A stretch of 64,000 nucleotides of DNA from positions 1,062,646 to 1,126,645 of the forward strand of contig CM034597.1 in NCBI GenBank assembly GCA_020091685.1, read 5' to 3'. The stretch comes from Lutjanus erythropterus. Lineage: Eukaryota > Chordata > Actinopteri > Lutjaniformes > Lutjanidae. The notes beneath the pieces are model-generated. The model saw nothing but the letters and a program-made list of their open reading frames with translations, was not told the origin of the DNA and did no database searches. Positions 1-12,016 of the stretch are shown one piece after another; the stretch's first letter is position 1; each line of letters starts with the position of its first letter. The position numbers and the translations under genes are program-made.

Positions 1-948
1 AGTAATAATATTACAGTCATATATTACTGCCCAACTCTGGGCTTGGGTACTCATGTATCCCAAACTGCAATACATCTACATAAGCAGGTAAATCACTTAC
101 GTCAAGTCCAGGCTTTGTTTAGTGAAAAGAACATTTCTATGTCAAAGTAAGGTTTTATAAATCACTACTAATACATGGTTTTCTATGATCAATTGATCAT
201 AAGTCTGTTTTACAGATGAGGTCTGTAACTGGAGGAAAACTCCAGCTGCCTGCATGAAACTGAAATGCACTACATGCTCATCCACCTCCTTGACCTCCAG
301 AGGACAGGACAAGGCTACCATAATAATTCAGGCCAGGAATCTAAAGTCAGCTCTGACCATTTCACATTTTCATTAGTATTTCCATGCACACACATCTGCT
401 GCTGTCCTACAGGGCATGATTATGTGTTGATGCCATTTTATTAGTTTTTGTTTGTTTGTTTGTTTTTTTAAGCATTGACAACTCAGCACATGATATTATG
501 ATGTGTAAAGGGTGGCCCTGCTAGCACCAGCATTTAGCTGCACTTTCCTGCAGAGTGTTACTCCTTTTAATATGCTCCACCTTTTTCTCTTCTCTTGTGC
601 TCCCTTTCTCCTGTCCTGTCCATATTTTCTCCACATTGCTCAGCCATGCACATACACTCTATGGACACAATTTCTAAGGATACCAGGTTGAATTGTGTTA
701 CCATTACTGCTGTTCTAGCTGCCATGTATCCTTAGTTAGCCAAAGGCGTGATCTTCTATCATTATGTAGTGCTCAGGGAAAAAGTTTTGGGAATGCAAGG
801 GGAAGTACCACATACAAATTTACCTTTGAAAAGTAATTTTCCAGCAAGATCTTTAATTTCTAAATACTGAAAATGTCCATACATAAACTGAGGAAATATT
901 TTCCCCCTACATACATTTGCACGTGTCCACAAATGGTTCTGAACTTTT

Positions 949-992
949 ATCCATCCATCCATCCATCCATCCATCATTCCATCCATCCATCC
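949..992. repeat. (ATCC)n microsatellite
   Basis: Tandem ATCC units with one interruption (CATTCC near 976). It forms the tail of the adjacent LINE fragment and explains the spurious frames around it. Confidence 0.9.
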
Positions 993-1195
993 TCCTCCAC
1001 TTTTCTGGGATTGGGTCACGGTGGCAGCAGTTTAAACCGGGTATTCCAGATGTCCCTCTCCCTACCAATGCTTCCCAGTCCCTCCTGGGGGATCCTGAGG
1101 CATTCCCAGCCCAGAAAAGATATGTAATCCCTCCAGTGAGTTACTGGTCAACCCCGGTCTCTTCCAAATGGGAAGTGCTTTGGTTAGTCTGCTAC
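951..1195 (-). mobile_element. RTE-like LINE, 3' terminus with (GGAT)n tail
   Basis: Read on the minus strand, about 1190 to 993 keeps degenerate C-terminal LINE text (a GLGMPQDPP-like stretch, then 'LPPVTQSQKSGGG' after shifts) and runs into GATG-type repeats at 992-950. Teleost RTE/Rex3-type elements end in exactly such a tetranucleotide tail. The element is 5'-truncated. A second, more 5' piece of the same type lies at 21541-22130 on the plus strand. Confidence 0.65.
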
Positions 1196-1324
1196 AACTT
1201 CAGAAAATCAGAAAGAGATGAGTGGTGGACAATGGATGGATGGATGTATTAATATAAATATCAGTATTTACATCTTACTGTTGGATACTGATGTTATGAC
1301 TGATGTCACTGGGATAGTTTGCAT

Positions 1325-1640
1325 TAGGGCTGCACAATATGGTAAAAAAGTGATATAGCAATTATTTGGCTGAAATTGCAATTGCAATACAATTAGTGGG
1401 AATGATCATTTTTTATTACAATTTTCATTTTGACTGAAAAAACATTAAAACCATGATGATGTGACATTTGTTAAGGTCTGATTTGTACATCTCTGCAGTG
1501 CTACAGTATTTCATCATAAACCTGTTTCCTTATATTTTTCCTTTTTCAAAAAAATGTGATTTGTTCTGGTTCTGTGATTTGGATATTGTACTTGGCCATA
1601 TTGCAGTTCCAATAATTTTGCAATTAAATGTGCAGCCCTA
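1325..1640. mobile_element. hAT-like MITE, 316 bp
   Basis: The ends are perfect inverted repeats (TAGGGCTGCACA at 1325 and TGTGCAGCCCTA at 1640). The interior is AT-rich and has no coding capacity. TAGGGCTG-type ends are typical of non-autonomous hAT elements in fish. I could not find a clean 8-bp duplication around it. Confidence 0.75.
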
Positions 1641-2143
1641 AGCATGTTAATATGATATATATCTTCGAGTAAAAATGATCTAAAACTTGAAGTGTTTTGA
1701 TCACATGCAGCTGTAACCCTGCAGGTATTTTAGTTTATGAACCCTACAGGGATCCAGCTGGTAAAAGAATTCCTCTTGACTTTGGCTTCTATTTCATATT
1801 CTCTATCTAAAAGGAAAAAATCTTAGATTTCCATGTTGGATGAAAATCTAGCTTAACCTCTCACCCTTGTTTTCATCAAACTAAGATTTTAGAAAATATA
1901 CAGCGGGTTTTCAGAGAATTTAGGTGACCTGAGGTTATGGCATTCACTCAACACTTTAAAGGACTGTGCGGTCTTTGAATTCTAGCAATAAAGAAAATGA
2001 TAAAAAGAGAAAAATACCTGAACTTAAGGTACAAAGTAGGATTATATAGAGATATATTATCATTCCATCAGCTGGAGAGAAGATTTAAAGTCAGCCCATG
2101 TATCTTCTCTTTCCTTTTCCTCTCTTACAACCAGGCACAGCAC

Positions 2144-2330
2144 ATTAAAAAGAGAGTGTCGGAGGGGGAAAAGAGAAACAGACACAGTCAAAATGAAAGT
2201 AGAGTCCTTTAGAGAGGGAATAATAAAAATGAGAGGTGTAAAGAAAGGGGGATGCAATGGGAGGGCAGAGAGAATAAACAAGTGATCAGGGAGGGAAGGA
2301 GTGAGAGAGCAGAGAGAATGGGTAATTTCA
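2144..2330. repeat. Purine-rich tract
   Basis: The plus strand is strongly purine-biased (AGAGAG / GGGAGG runs) for about 190 bases. It is simple-sequence-like, with no gene. Confidence 0.6.
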
Positions 2331-2668
2331 GCCTGTGGTGCCACACCAGGAATCAATATTTAATTTCTTTGTCTGCTATGATAAGGAGAGACTGAAATCA
2401 TTTTGAGATCTCAGCTTACCGCTCAATACCACTCAATCTACAAAATCATATGTGCTATACAGAACGGCTTGGGCGCACTTAGAACTTGGGTGAACTTAGA
2501 AAATCTTTATTGTAGCTATTGTTCCTGCTATGTTTGAGTTAAGATAACTTTTTGAGTTTTACAATAAAAACACTAAAAAAAACAAAGCCATGCAAAGGTT
2601 GAGAAGGTGACAGATGAGCTTGAGCTACTAAAACAGTATTTGAAAGAATCCATGTATTTTCATTGAGG

Positions 2669-4890
2669 TTTTATGGAGAGAGTTCACCCCAAAATCCAAT
2701 TCCAAATTTGTTATTTATCCATTGAGTTTGTTTTGGTGCGAGTTTGTATGATTCCCTCACTGAAAGGGTTTTCAAGTCACTCAAGTCACCAATTCAATCA
2801 CCCACTGCCCTCACCAGTCCCAGTGCCCGTAGAGTACATGCACCAGAGACTTCCACCAGTCGAGCCACCAAATGTTTGATTTAGCTGTTGGCTAACTTGA
2901 ACAGGACAAAATAATTTAAATCATGTGACTCTTCTACAGTTTTGTATTGTTATTGGATTGAACAGATTAAATACTGAAAGAGTCATTTTACAGGGGTTAT
3001 GATGCTCATTCATGGACAGTTACCGTTTGTGGTGTGGAACTTGTGGGTGAGTGGATGTGTGCACCTCGAGCCAGACCTCAGAGCACGAGAACTGCCCTGA
3101 GCTGTGAGAGTGAGTGAGAGTGAATGAGTGATTCGTGCAACGTGGAGCAGACCTTCAGCTTAGGGAAGGTGAGGACTGATGAGTGAGTAATTTGTGTAAC
3201 CCAAGACTTTCAGCTCAATGCAGGGAGTGCGCTGTGGGCTGGCAGAGAAAGTTGAAGCAAGGGCCAAACTGGGTTCTTTTATCACAGGGCTGATGAATAC
3301 AGTAATTAACTTGATACATTTCCACAAATACTGTTAATTACGAGTGAGTGACATGTGGTCTCACAATTTTAATTGGCTAGAAGCATGCAGGAGGGTGAGT
3401 CAGTGAACAAGTTAGTGGAGATGAGGACTCGTCACTCCCAATTCACTAAAAAGAGTTTGAATGATTGATTCATGACCCACATTTCACTACCTCTCTTGAC
3501 TATAATGGAACTAGATGGCACTCGGCTTGTGGTGCTCAAAGTGCACAAAAAAAAATTATTAAAAACTCAACAGCAATGTCTCTTTCCAAAAATCATGAGA
3601 CAGTCACAAAACATAATTCACAGACTTTTTGTAAGCAGGAACTACTTTCTTTCTATCAAACACACACCAACCATATCACCATGCTAGCTATTTCAGTGGT
3701 TTTCACATACCAGCTCAGCTGAGAAAGATAGCACTAATGTTTACAACCCATCATAAGCATCAGCCTGTTGTCAAAAAGTAGATACATTCTTACTTCTGTG
3801 TGGTGATTCAGCTGGTGGATGTAGTTCAGTAGAGAGAAAATAGTTCCTACATGAAACTCTTCATAGCCATGTCAGTCTTGAGTAAAGTATTGGAGTTACT
3901 GGAAATAGACATTTCTGTTAAGGTTTTTAACTCTTTCCCTGCCTGTGTTTTTTTAAGAAGTTGCCAGCAAACACCAGCATTTTTAACAAAATTAACTGAT
4001 TTTTCAACACCCATTAGGTCTAAAGAACAGATTTTCTAGTTTCAGACACAAAAAATGTTTTGTTATTCACTGTTTTTATAAGCACTTGAATGCTGGTTGG
4101 TTGCATCAAAAAATCCACTTTTCACACAAAAAACTAAGAAAACTATTTTTGTTAGATTTTTTATGACTTCATATTATGTGTGTGAGATCACTGTCGCCAG
4201 TGTGGGTGTGTGTGCCCCCGCCCCCCTGCCTGAAACACTTGTGGAGGAGAGGCCCAGGTGCTTGAACACTCTCTACCCCAGCTGCAGCGAGACTCCCAGG
4301 AGCTGCAGTGTGAGCAGCCTCGCTGTGTCCTGGCTGCTGTGGAAGTCCGGGGACTACAGTGGGGACTGCAGGGCTCTGTGCTCGGGCTTTGTGGCCAGAT
4401 CGCTGCGCTCTCTGACCTAGCTGCGTTGTGACTCCCAGGGGCTGCAGTGTGAGCAGCCTGACACTGTGCTTGAGTTGTGACACTCTCTGTCCTGTGGATC
4501 TGCTGCTGAGCACAGATGTTTTCATGCTCATGATCATCAACACGATCTTCTTCATCTGCTGCTCAATTCCAGTGGTTCTCTTCTTCTTCTTCAAGTGACA
4601 ATTTTTTTGTCCAATGATACATCACAGCATCCTCTACCGCCTAGTAGTGAAAACAGCAATTGCCGAGATATCTCATCATTGGCGTGAAACGAGTTAAATG
4701 TTTGATGTTTTGAGAATTACGTATGGAGTACCATCTAGTTCCATTATATTGTTGAGAGGGTAGACATCTCTACAGCCAATATCTCCAGAACCTGGCAACT
4801 CACACCAAAACTGTCCAGTTGGATAAATAGCACATCAGGTAAAGTAAGGGAAACATGTATTTTTGATTTGGGAGTGAACTGTCCCTTTAA
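2669..4890. mobile_element. TTAA-type composite element, about 2.2 kb
   Basis: The left end near 2671 (TTA then GGAGAGAGTTCACCCCAAAATCC) and the reverse complement of the right end at 4890 (TTAAAGGGACAGTTCACTCC) are similar, matching the 'TTAAAGGGACAGTTCACC' class of fish MITE. An internal inverted pair (TATAATGGAACTAGAT near 3501; ATCTAGTTCCATTATA near 4734) supports fold-back structure. It is interrupted by a second TTAA element at 3927-4697. Class (piggyBac- or Kolobok-like) is inferred from TTAA only. Confidence 0.6.
3927..4697. mobile_element. Nested TTAA-flanked MITE, 771 bp
   Basis: Bounded by TTAA on both sides, with imperfect inverted ends (TTAACTCTTTCCCTGCC / reverse complement TTAACTCGTTTCACGCC). 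The right part (AGATATCTCATCATTGGCGTG) resembles a repeat common in fish. The centre (4190-4500) is GC-rich and contains an imperfect 40-bp duplication at 4281-4320 and 4421-4460. An open frame across the centre on the minus strand is of low complexity, and I do not call it a gene. Confidence 0.6.
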
Positions 4891-5400
4891 AGTCTTTGAA
4901 CCATGCCTTCAACTTTGTAAACATCCTGCTTTCCTGACCGTAGTGGAATGAAATCATTCCTTCCATTTTCTGCAAAAAATATGTGGCCCTAACATTTTGT
5001 ACACTCAGCGTACATCAGCATTATGACACATCAAATAAGTGGAGGGTGGCAGAGAGTGGCGGTGTACCGTAATCAGAATGCAACCCACAGCAACAACAAA
5101 GTGCCAAATGACAAAAACAACTTTGCATTATGTGTGTAATGATAATAATAATTCCGTTCCGGACTGTGGTCTTTGGAAAAGCCATTTGCAGCTGTTGAAC
5201 TGAAAAGCATGTCCCAGCCATCCAGAAATGAGTGACTGGGATATTAAAGAGACAAAGAGACAGAGAGAGGGAGGGAGGATGGGAAACAGAGAGAGAGCAA
5301 GAGAGGCATGTGCAAAGACACAAATAGAGTGGATCCTGAAATCTAAAACTATTTTTTATGGCTTTTTTCATGAGAAAATGGGTTTTGGTTGCCTTTGAAA

Positions 5401-5450
5401 AGAAATCTATTCTATTCTATTCTAATCTATCTATTTTATTTTATTTTCCT
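5401..5450. repeat. (TCTAT)n / (TTTTA)n simple repeat
   Basis: Short tandem TCTAT units degrade into TTTTA units. No gene. Confidence 0.8.
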
Positions 5451-5679
5451 ACTTTGATGACAGCAAGATCATCTGGAATGATGTGTGATGTGTTTGGAAC
5501 ACGTGCCTGATTGCTTTGTCCCAGTATGGTTGCTTGCAATGTTCTCCAAAAAAGCTTTTACGATTGAGTTCACTGTTGACACTGCTCTCCCTTGGGGCCT
5601 CAACAAGACTGACTCGCCAAGTCTGATGTCTACTGGATGAACAGTTCTCAAAGATATGTGAAGGACAGTCATACACACA

Positions 5680-6230
5680 TACATACAGACATTCCTTCTT
5701 TTATAGTTCGATGAATGCTGCTACAGCACCACCTATTTGCCAGGGGGCACCAAATTTGTCATGATCACTCTGACATTATGTCAAAACATGTCCAACAAAT
5801 GCAAAAACAACATGGTCAGGAGATGTGACATCCTTTTTGTAATAAGGTACTGACCACACCATTTGAGTGAACTCTGAGGGCCAGCTGCAGCAACACTGAA
5901 TGGAATATCAAGAATCAAAACAACCTTCCAATTGCTCAAAATTTGTAGCAATTTGTTAGCAAAAAAAAAAAAAAAAAAAACTTTGCTGGACAAAATTTAA
6001 CCAGAAAATCCAGGAAAAAGCAATTTTGCTTCTGAGAATTCAAAAGTTTGAGAAATGTAACATTTGTTATAGTGCTCCATCTTGTCAAATTGGTCAAACA
6101 ATGCACTCCCTTTAGCCCTCTGCAATACACTCTGAAAGTGTGAAGTCAGTTGGATGTATGGCTGTTGAGAAAATCAAAGAACAGACATACATACACAGAG
6201 ATTCCTTCCTTTATAGTTAGATATAATTTT
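5680..6230. repeat. Dispersed repeat with a duplicated end motif
   Basis: 'Cattccttcttttatagtt' near 5690 recurs as 'gattccttcctttatagtt' near 6201, each preceded by CATACATAC-like text, so a 500-bp direct repeat arrangement frames this stretch. It contains an A20 run at 5960-5979. The class is unknown to me. Confidence 0.4.
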
Positions 6231-6769
6231 CCAAGACAAAGACCAGTTATAATCTTGCTTAAAACTTAGTCAAGCAACAGCGTTAATATCAATAAACACA
6301 AGTACTCAGTGTGTGCAACAATAAGAGCTGTGCCACATGATCTTTACATTCATCTGTACACTTCCTCATTTTGAGAACTTCCTGTATAACAGGAAATGGA
6401 ACAGACAGGCTGCCATAACTGAACTTCCAGCAGGTGTCACTATTTACCAAACAACCTACAGACAATCCTTTATATTGTGTGAGTACAAGTGAGTGTAAAT
6501 AATGATTACATCAGTGAAGCAACCAATGATTAATAATGAGTACTGGAAAATGCACAGTTCACAGATGGGAATGTACATAAAATGTATCCCTAAAGGTAAT
6601 TGGGTAATGCATGGATACTGTAATATATAGGCCTACAGAATGTGATGCATTATCCTCATGCTGTACAAAAGCTTTTCCCAATCACAGTAAAGAAATCCTC
6701 TGGACTTTTCTTTCTAGCAGTTGATAAAATGATTGCTGAGTGGGTTAAAAGTCAACCTTGCAGAAAGAT

Positions 6770-6960
6770 TGCCCACAGAGAAAGGAAGCACTTAGGGAAT
6801 GGGCATTGATTAATCCCCGCTAAGAGTAATTATGTATATTCCAGGACCATAGGTTATTCACAAATTAGGCTGTAATCTGTCTTTAATTCATTTGGGGGCC
6901 ATCTATTAAATAGAAATGAATTTCAAGAAAGCTCCGGCCACATGGCTACACCTGCCTCCA
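6770..6960. promoter_or_regulatory. Candidate conserved non-coding element
   Basis: Non-repetitive, moderately AT-rich sequence holding homeodomain-like sites (GATTAATCCCC, AGTAATTATG) with no open frame. This is inference from sequence texture only. Confidence 0.3.
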
Positions 6961-7174
6961 CCTATTACTAACAGTAAGTCTTGCATGGTTTGTAGCTTTC
7001 TTCCCACCAGGCGTGCTATAACTACTGTTGAGTAGATGTATCACACTGCAGCCTCTGACGAATGTCACAGCCACAAGCAATGACACTCCTCATTCTTCAC
7101 CCAACACACATTTTCATATGCGTTCATCTACTTATGTTCTGTCGCTATGATATGAAACTGTGATGGAAGGGCCA

Positions 7175-7300
7175 CACTGACAGTCACATAAATACCTTCT
7201 GAGGCCGAGCAGCTTCGCCTCGTGATTATGCATATTCACCGCAGTCACACAATGCCTTCCCTGACAATACAAGAACTGTGGTAATTCAAACATATTGTAG
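7175..7300. promoter_or_regulatory. Candidate conserved non-coding element with POU-like motif
   Basis: Unique-looking sequence with GATTATGCATATTC, which resembles an octamer/POU site, beside a GC-richer stretch. No repeat family or reading frame was recognised. Confidence 0.25.
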
Positions 7301-8784
7301 ACAGTGTGCTATTTCAAACATTACGCCAAGTGTACTGTCGAACTGTCTTGCATAGTTGCATGGCCATAAAGTCAGAGACTCATTCTGGTGATTTATGGTC
7401 AGCTTCTTTTCCACTGGTTTTATGTGTGAAAACATATAAATTAGATGTATAAATTAGACTCCCTTGCACATTCCCTAATGTGGATGATGTTCATATTTAC
7501 CATTTACAGTGTGATTCTGAAGCTGGCCCATTGTCAGCCCTTCTCCATATTTGAAAGCCTGTCATGGTGTCATAATTCAATTAACATATCAGCCATAATT
7601 TTCCCCGTCAGCGCATGCTCTAAGAGCAGGTAGGTTTTGCCACAGTGAATACAAATGATCTTCAAAATACAACATATTGTAAACATATAACGTTCCATGG
7701 CATTTGAGATACATTGTGTGGATTATTTTAATTATGTGTACTATTTTTTCTGGAGGTATAGCCTTTATATGAGATTCTGGTCTTGTTCAAACTACCAGCC
7801 TAAATTCAATTTTTGGCATATCTAAATTGGATGTCTTCATGAGACCCGAGACCCAACCTGGGACCTGTACATGTTTGGATCCACATTTTATGCATTGTTT
7901 ATTGTTTTGACAACTTAAATTAACATTAACTCATTAATATCAAACAACTGGGAAATCATTGGCAATCATGTCTGTCTCCCCTGTTCAGGTTCAGGTCTGA
8001 CAGTTCTCAGTTCTGCATAAGTCAGAGATTTCAAAAAAGTTCTACATGGGTTGAGGTCCCAGCTTTCAACTAATGTCTGGTTTTGTTCTACCAGAACCAA
8101 AGGCAATGACACAGTGTGCTGATGCCTCCTCCTCCCCTCCCTCAAATTCTTTATGTGTAGCAACATTATCATGCAGAAAACTATGCTAGGTCGCACAGGA
8201 AAACTTGTGCTTGGAAAAATATCCATGCAAAAATATAAAGATATAAAAACATGAAAAATACAAAAAAAAATGGATTTGTTATTTGTTATTGATTTTTGAA
8301 ACAAATCTGATTTGCCTGCAGTCTGAATGAAAACGTCTTCAGGATCATGTCAGGTGGAACAGGTTTGTGTATTCAGTCTCATATACACACACAAAAATGT
8401 TTCTTTTATGAGTAAGTGCTGGTTATCATAAAAAATAACTTAATAACCCTTTCCCTACATTTAAGCAGTGACAATAGAGCCTGTGAGTATTTCTGTGAGT
8501 GGACTTTTGAATGGTCTCTATGATATAGTTTGTGTCCCAAAAACACAGGGGCATTTTCATTGTTTTCTATAATGAATTATTCAGAGTCATCATTGACAAA
8601 AGTTTGGACTGAATGTGGGTTGTGGATTTTGACCAAGCTCTGATGGCAGAAAGAGAAGTGGACAGGAGGACACTGCCCTCCCCACTCCACAGAGACAATC
8701 ACACCACATGGATAAAACAGAAGCACCAAAGTAAACTACAGATTTTTGGCTGATCTTTTCATTTGAACCATATACAGCCCCCTC

Positions 8785-8890
8785 AGTTCACTTCACTTCA
8801 GCTCAGTCATTTTATTATCCCAGCTGGGAAACTTGACTTGCAGTCAGGGGCACAGGGTTACTGGTCCCAAACCTGTTACAGTTCTACTTC
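8785..8890 (-). mobile_element. LINE 3' tail fragment
   Basis: On the minus strand it reads as a non-LTR tail: GGGATAATAAAATGACTGAG then CTGAAGTGAAGTGAA. An AATAAA-like signal followed by a pentamer-like repeat is typical of fish L2-type tails. Body not recognised. Confidence 0.45.
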
Positions 8891-9367
8891 TGACAGCTCC
8901 AACTGTGGCAGCATAGAAAGACAATTAGACTAAAAGCTGTTTATTCCTAAAACAGAGACATAAGTGACAACACAGGCAGAGCTGTGGCCTGAGGCTCTTC
9001 AGTGAAGATTACAGGTGAATCAGTTAGTGATACATGGAGTCACACTTTAGTAATACAAAGACTAAAAATATATTGAATGGTACCTATACACTGTCTATAT
9101 TAGGACTGCTCCCTGAGAGTTGAATATTCAAATCAACATTCAGTCGACTGAGATTCATCAAGTCGAAAAGTTGTTGTTTTTTTCCTTGTCACCCAGTCTG
9201 CATTATAATCTCAAACTGATAGAGGTGTGTGAACATGCATAGCAATGACATTTCACTCAAGAAAAAAACTTGAAAGAAAGAAATCCTGGTGACAACATGT
9301 GCTGGTGGTTAACTGATGGTCTTATCATTGTGAACAGAGCAATGCAACAGCAAGACAGGCTGTAAAA

Positions 9368-9475
9368 CAGGGGTGGGCAATTATTTTTCATGGGGGAGGG
9401 GGCACATGAGAAACTGATCAGGCTACTGTGGGCCAGACACTAATGATATAAAGTCCTACTAATGGCCAAATCTCT
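9368..9475 (+). mobile_element. hAT (Charlie-like) end fragment
   Basis: Begins CAGGGGTGGGCAATTATTTTTC and continues with a GGGGGCACATGAG-like stretch, the usual left end of a widespread vertebrate hAT group. No matching right end was found. Confidence 0.5.
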
Positions 9476-9824
9476 AATAATGGAATGGTCAGAAGTGTTC
9501 TATATAGGGCACTTCTACTGACATGGTCATCCTTTCTGAATTACCATGTGATGAACTAATATTTTGTTTTGTGTCTAAAACTTGATATTTTACAGTGAAG
9601 CATGCAGGCTGCATACAGGTTGTAATGATGGTAGCAGCAGAAGTAGAAGAACAACAACATAAACAACATGGATGTGCAGCACCATATAAATAGAGTTACA
9701 GTTTAATATGAAAGATACAAGTCATTATCATTAATGATAAGTAAAATGCTACTGACTGTCTTTGCTAGATTTTTAATTTTTGGTATTTCCATGATGACCT
9801 TGCAGGCCACATGAAACCTTTCAG

Positions 9825-9990
9825 TGGGCCTAACGAAACCTAACCAAACTACAACCATTTTACAACCATGCAAGTTATTTCACGTGACTGCTGTAACATA
9901 GTTAAAGTCTGGTAAGTTGGTTGGTTGGTCATTTTGGGAGTGATAGGCAATCGAACTATATCAAAAACCTATGTGCTGCATTTTGGCAAC
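9825..9990. repeat. 'CCTAACC' dispersed repeat, copy 1
   Basis: Contains CCTAACGAAACCTAACCAAACTAC and a CAC-GTGACTG stretch, which recur in degenerate form at 13440-13645 and, inverted, at 48545-48620. Probably a MITE; termini not found. Confidence 0.4.
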
Positions 9991-11299
9991 AGACGTAGTG
10001 TCTCCCTGAGTTATCCAGACTTATCAAGCTGCAAATGTTGAATTAAACATTTTATCAGCACCAAAATCACAAACATGTTTGGTTGTACATACGATATGTT
10101 GGAAACGATATTCCACTGGTCAAGTTAAGTTGTTCAGGATTCCAACAGGATCACAACTGTTTCAAAGCAAACGGTGGCTGCAAGGTATTAAACACTGAAA
10201 AAAAAAAACATGACATTGATTATCTAGTGTCTCAGTCAAGGTTAAGTCACAACTCTGGACCAATGCAAGATGGATGGCAATGAATAAACATTGACGATTG
10301 ATTAAATATTGATTAGCTGGGCATACCTGGCAATATGGATGCACATTTCTCAGTAAATAATAATCATGAAGTATTCAGCCAAGCCAACTGAGAGACCTTT
10401 GTTCTCAGTTTTAAATGGCCTGGTGTTTCCCTGTTTCTCAGTCTGAAGCAGACATTGAAAAGCAAAACAAAACATGGATATCACTCCTGCTCTAATCAGA
10501 CCTGACTCACTTGAAAGGATTACAACTACGCCCATTTATTCCTGAAAGGATTCTGCATCAAAATACTATCAGGCTGCCGGACTCTATTCATGTCACTCTG
10601 GCAAAGACAGGTGGGTGTGAGAGAGTGAAACAGAGTGGATAGTCAGGCAGAAATACAGACACACAGCAGTTTACTGCAGTATGAAACTGAGTTGATTTGA
10701 GGTATGTTCCTCAGAATGTGCATCACATGTTAAATTTGTCAGTATGGGGATGTAATGTTGTGTCTCTACAAGAGACACTTGTGTATAACGGTGAACAGAT
10801 TCAGCTGCTGATTCATAGAGAAATAATTAAGGCCACCAGTGTCATCAGTATTTCGTCCACCATTAGAATCTTCTTACAGTGTGTATTTACTAACTGCTGG
10901 TAGCTGGAAAATCTCTCAATCAGCTTGACTGTGAATAGGTTGGTATACTGAATGAGATGAGTGTGTGGATGTATCTACCCATACATGCGTTTGACCTATT
11001 CAATGCAAATGAAATGCAAAGACAGCACCAGGCAAAACGGCTCTCAAACTGCCAGTGACATCATGTCAGCAGGTCTGGCGATGACCACAAGTCAATAGAA
11101 AGTAGCAGAAAACACTCAATTATCAGTCACATTTGACTTTTCAAAGCTCCTGAAAACATGGTTTCCATCCTGAAGGTTTCATATATAAACATGTTCATGT
11201 CATAAACAACATTTTTGTAAAAGTTTATTCCTGCAAAAAAACTGCAATATAACTGTGAAATTACTGAAATGGTTCTAACTTGGGATAGAATCTAGACAA

Positions 11300-12016
11300 T
11301 AGGCCTAGGGCTATAAAGGTGTTATGGTATACCAGGGTATGAAGAAATCCCGACTATAATTTTCAATGCCGTCATAAATCCAGATTCTCCTTTCTATTAA
11401 ACAGATACTGAGACGTTGTATTGAGTGTGCAGCTTACGCCACTAGGGGTCAGACAGGCCAAAAAAGCTTTTATGTGAGGAAGAAACATGATGTTAAAGTT
11501 ACAGGACTAACTGCTTAAGAATAAGAAAAATTCCTCTGCCCCTGCCCTGGATTATTTTGGACTCTGTCCAGATGATAAATGTAAGCTAAAAAGTAGTGTT
11601 TTGTTGTTGAGTGTGTAACTTTTAGTGATCATCACAGAGGGTAAGGGGCAGACTAATTACTGGAGACAGCGTTACTGCTGAATGTGTATTGGGTGAAGGG
11701 AAAGGTATGTAGTGAAGTTGTCATTCTGGTGGAATATGTACAGCGGCCACACTGTAAATTCACAGTTTAGGTTTGACTCTGTCAGTGAATAAAGGCTGCA
11801 GCCTCTCAAGACTGAATTGGAGCTCCTGTGTGTGTTGTTTTCCAGCTGTGGGAATAGTACCACTAGGACAGTCAGCTCCAAATACATTGTGGGAGTATTA
11901 AGTACAGCGGAGTACAGTGCAGTTGAGTGTTTTCACAAGTTTTACACAAATGCTGCCTAATAATGTGCAAATAAAATGTCAAGAGGGTATGACGGTATGA
12001 AAACAGCCCAAGCCTA
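11300..12016. mobile_element. Non-autonomous hAT element, 717 bp
   Basis: Perfect 8-bp target duplication CTAGACAA at 11292-11299 and 12017-12024. The ends are TAGGCCTAGGGCT and AGCCCAAGCCTA (inverted, imperfect), with internal 'GGTATACC'/'GACGGTATG' motifs near both ends. No transposase is visible. Confidence 0.85.

Larger units (their letters stand above)
6231..8784. other. Presumed intronic DNA without recognised genes
   Basis: Apart from the two candidate conserved stretches, nothing definite is seen. Several frames of 60-110 codons have no family signature. Confidence 0.5.

Noticed and set aside
4169..4594. 141-codon minus-strand frame
   Set aside because: Lies inside a MITE with an internal duplication; low-complexity Lys, Gln, Ala and Pro content and no recognised domain.
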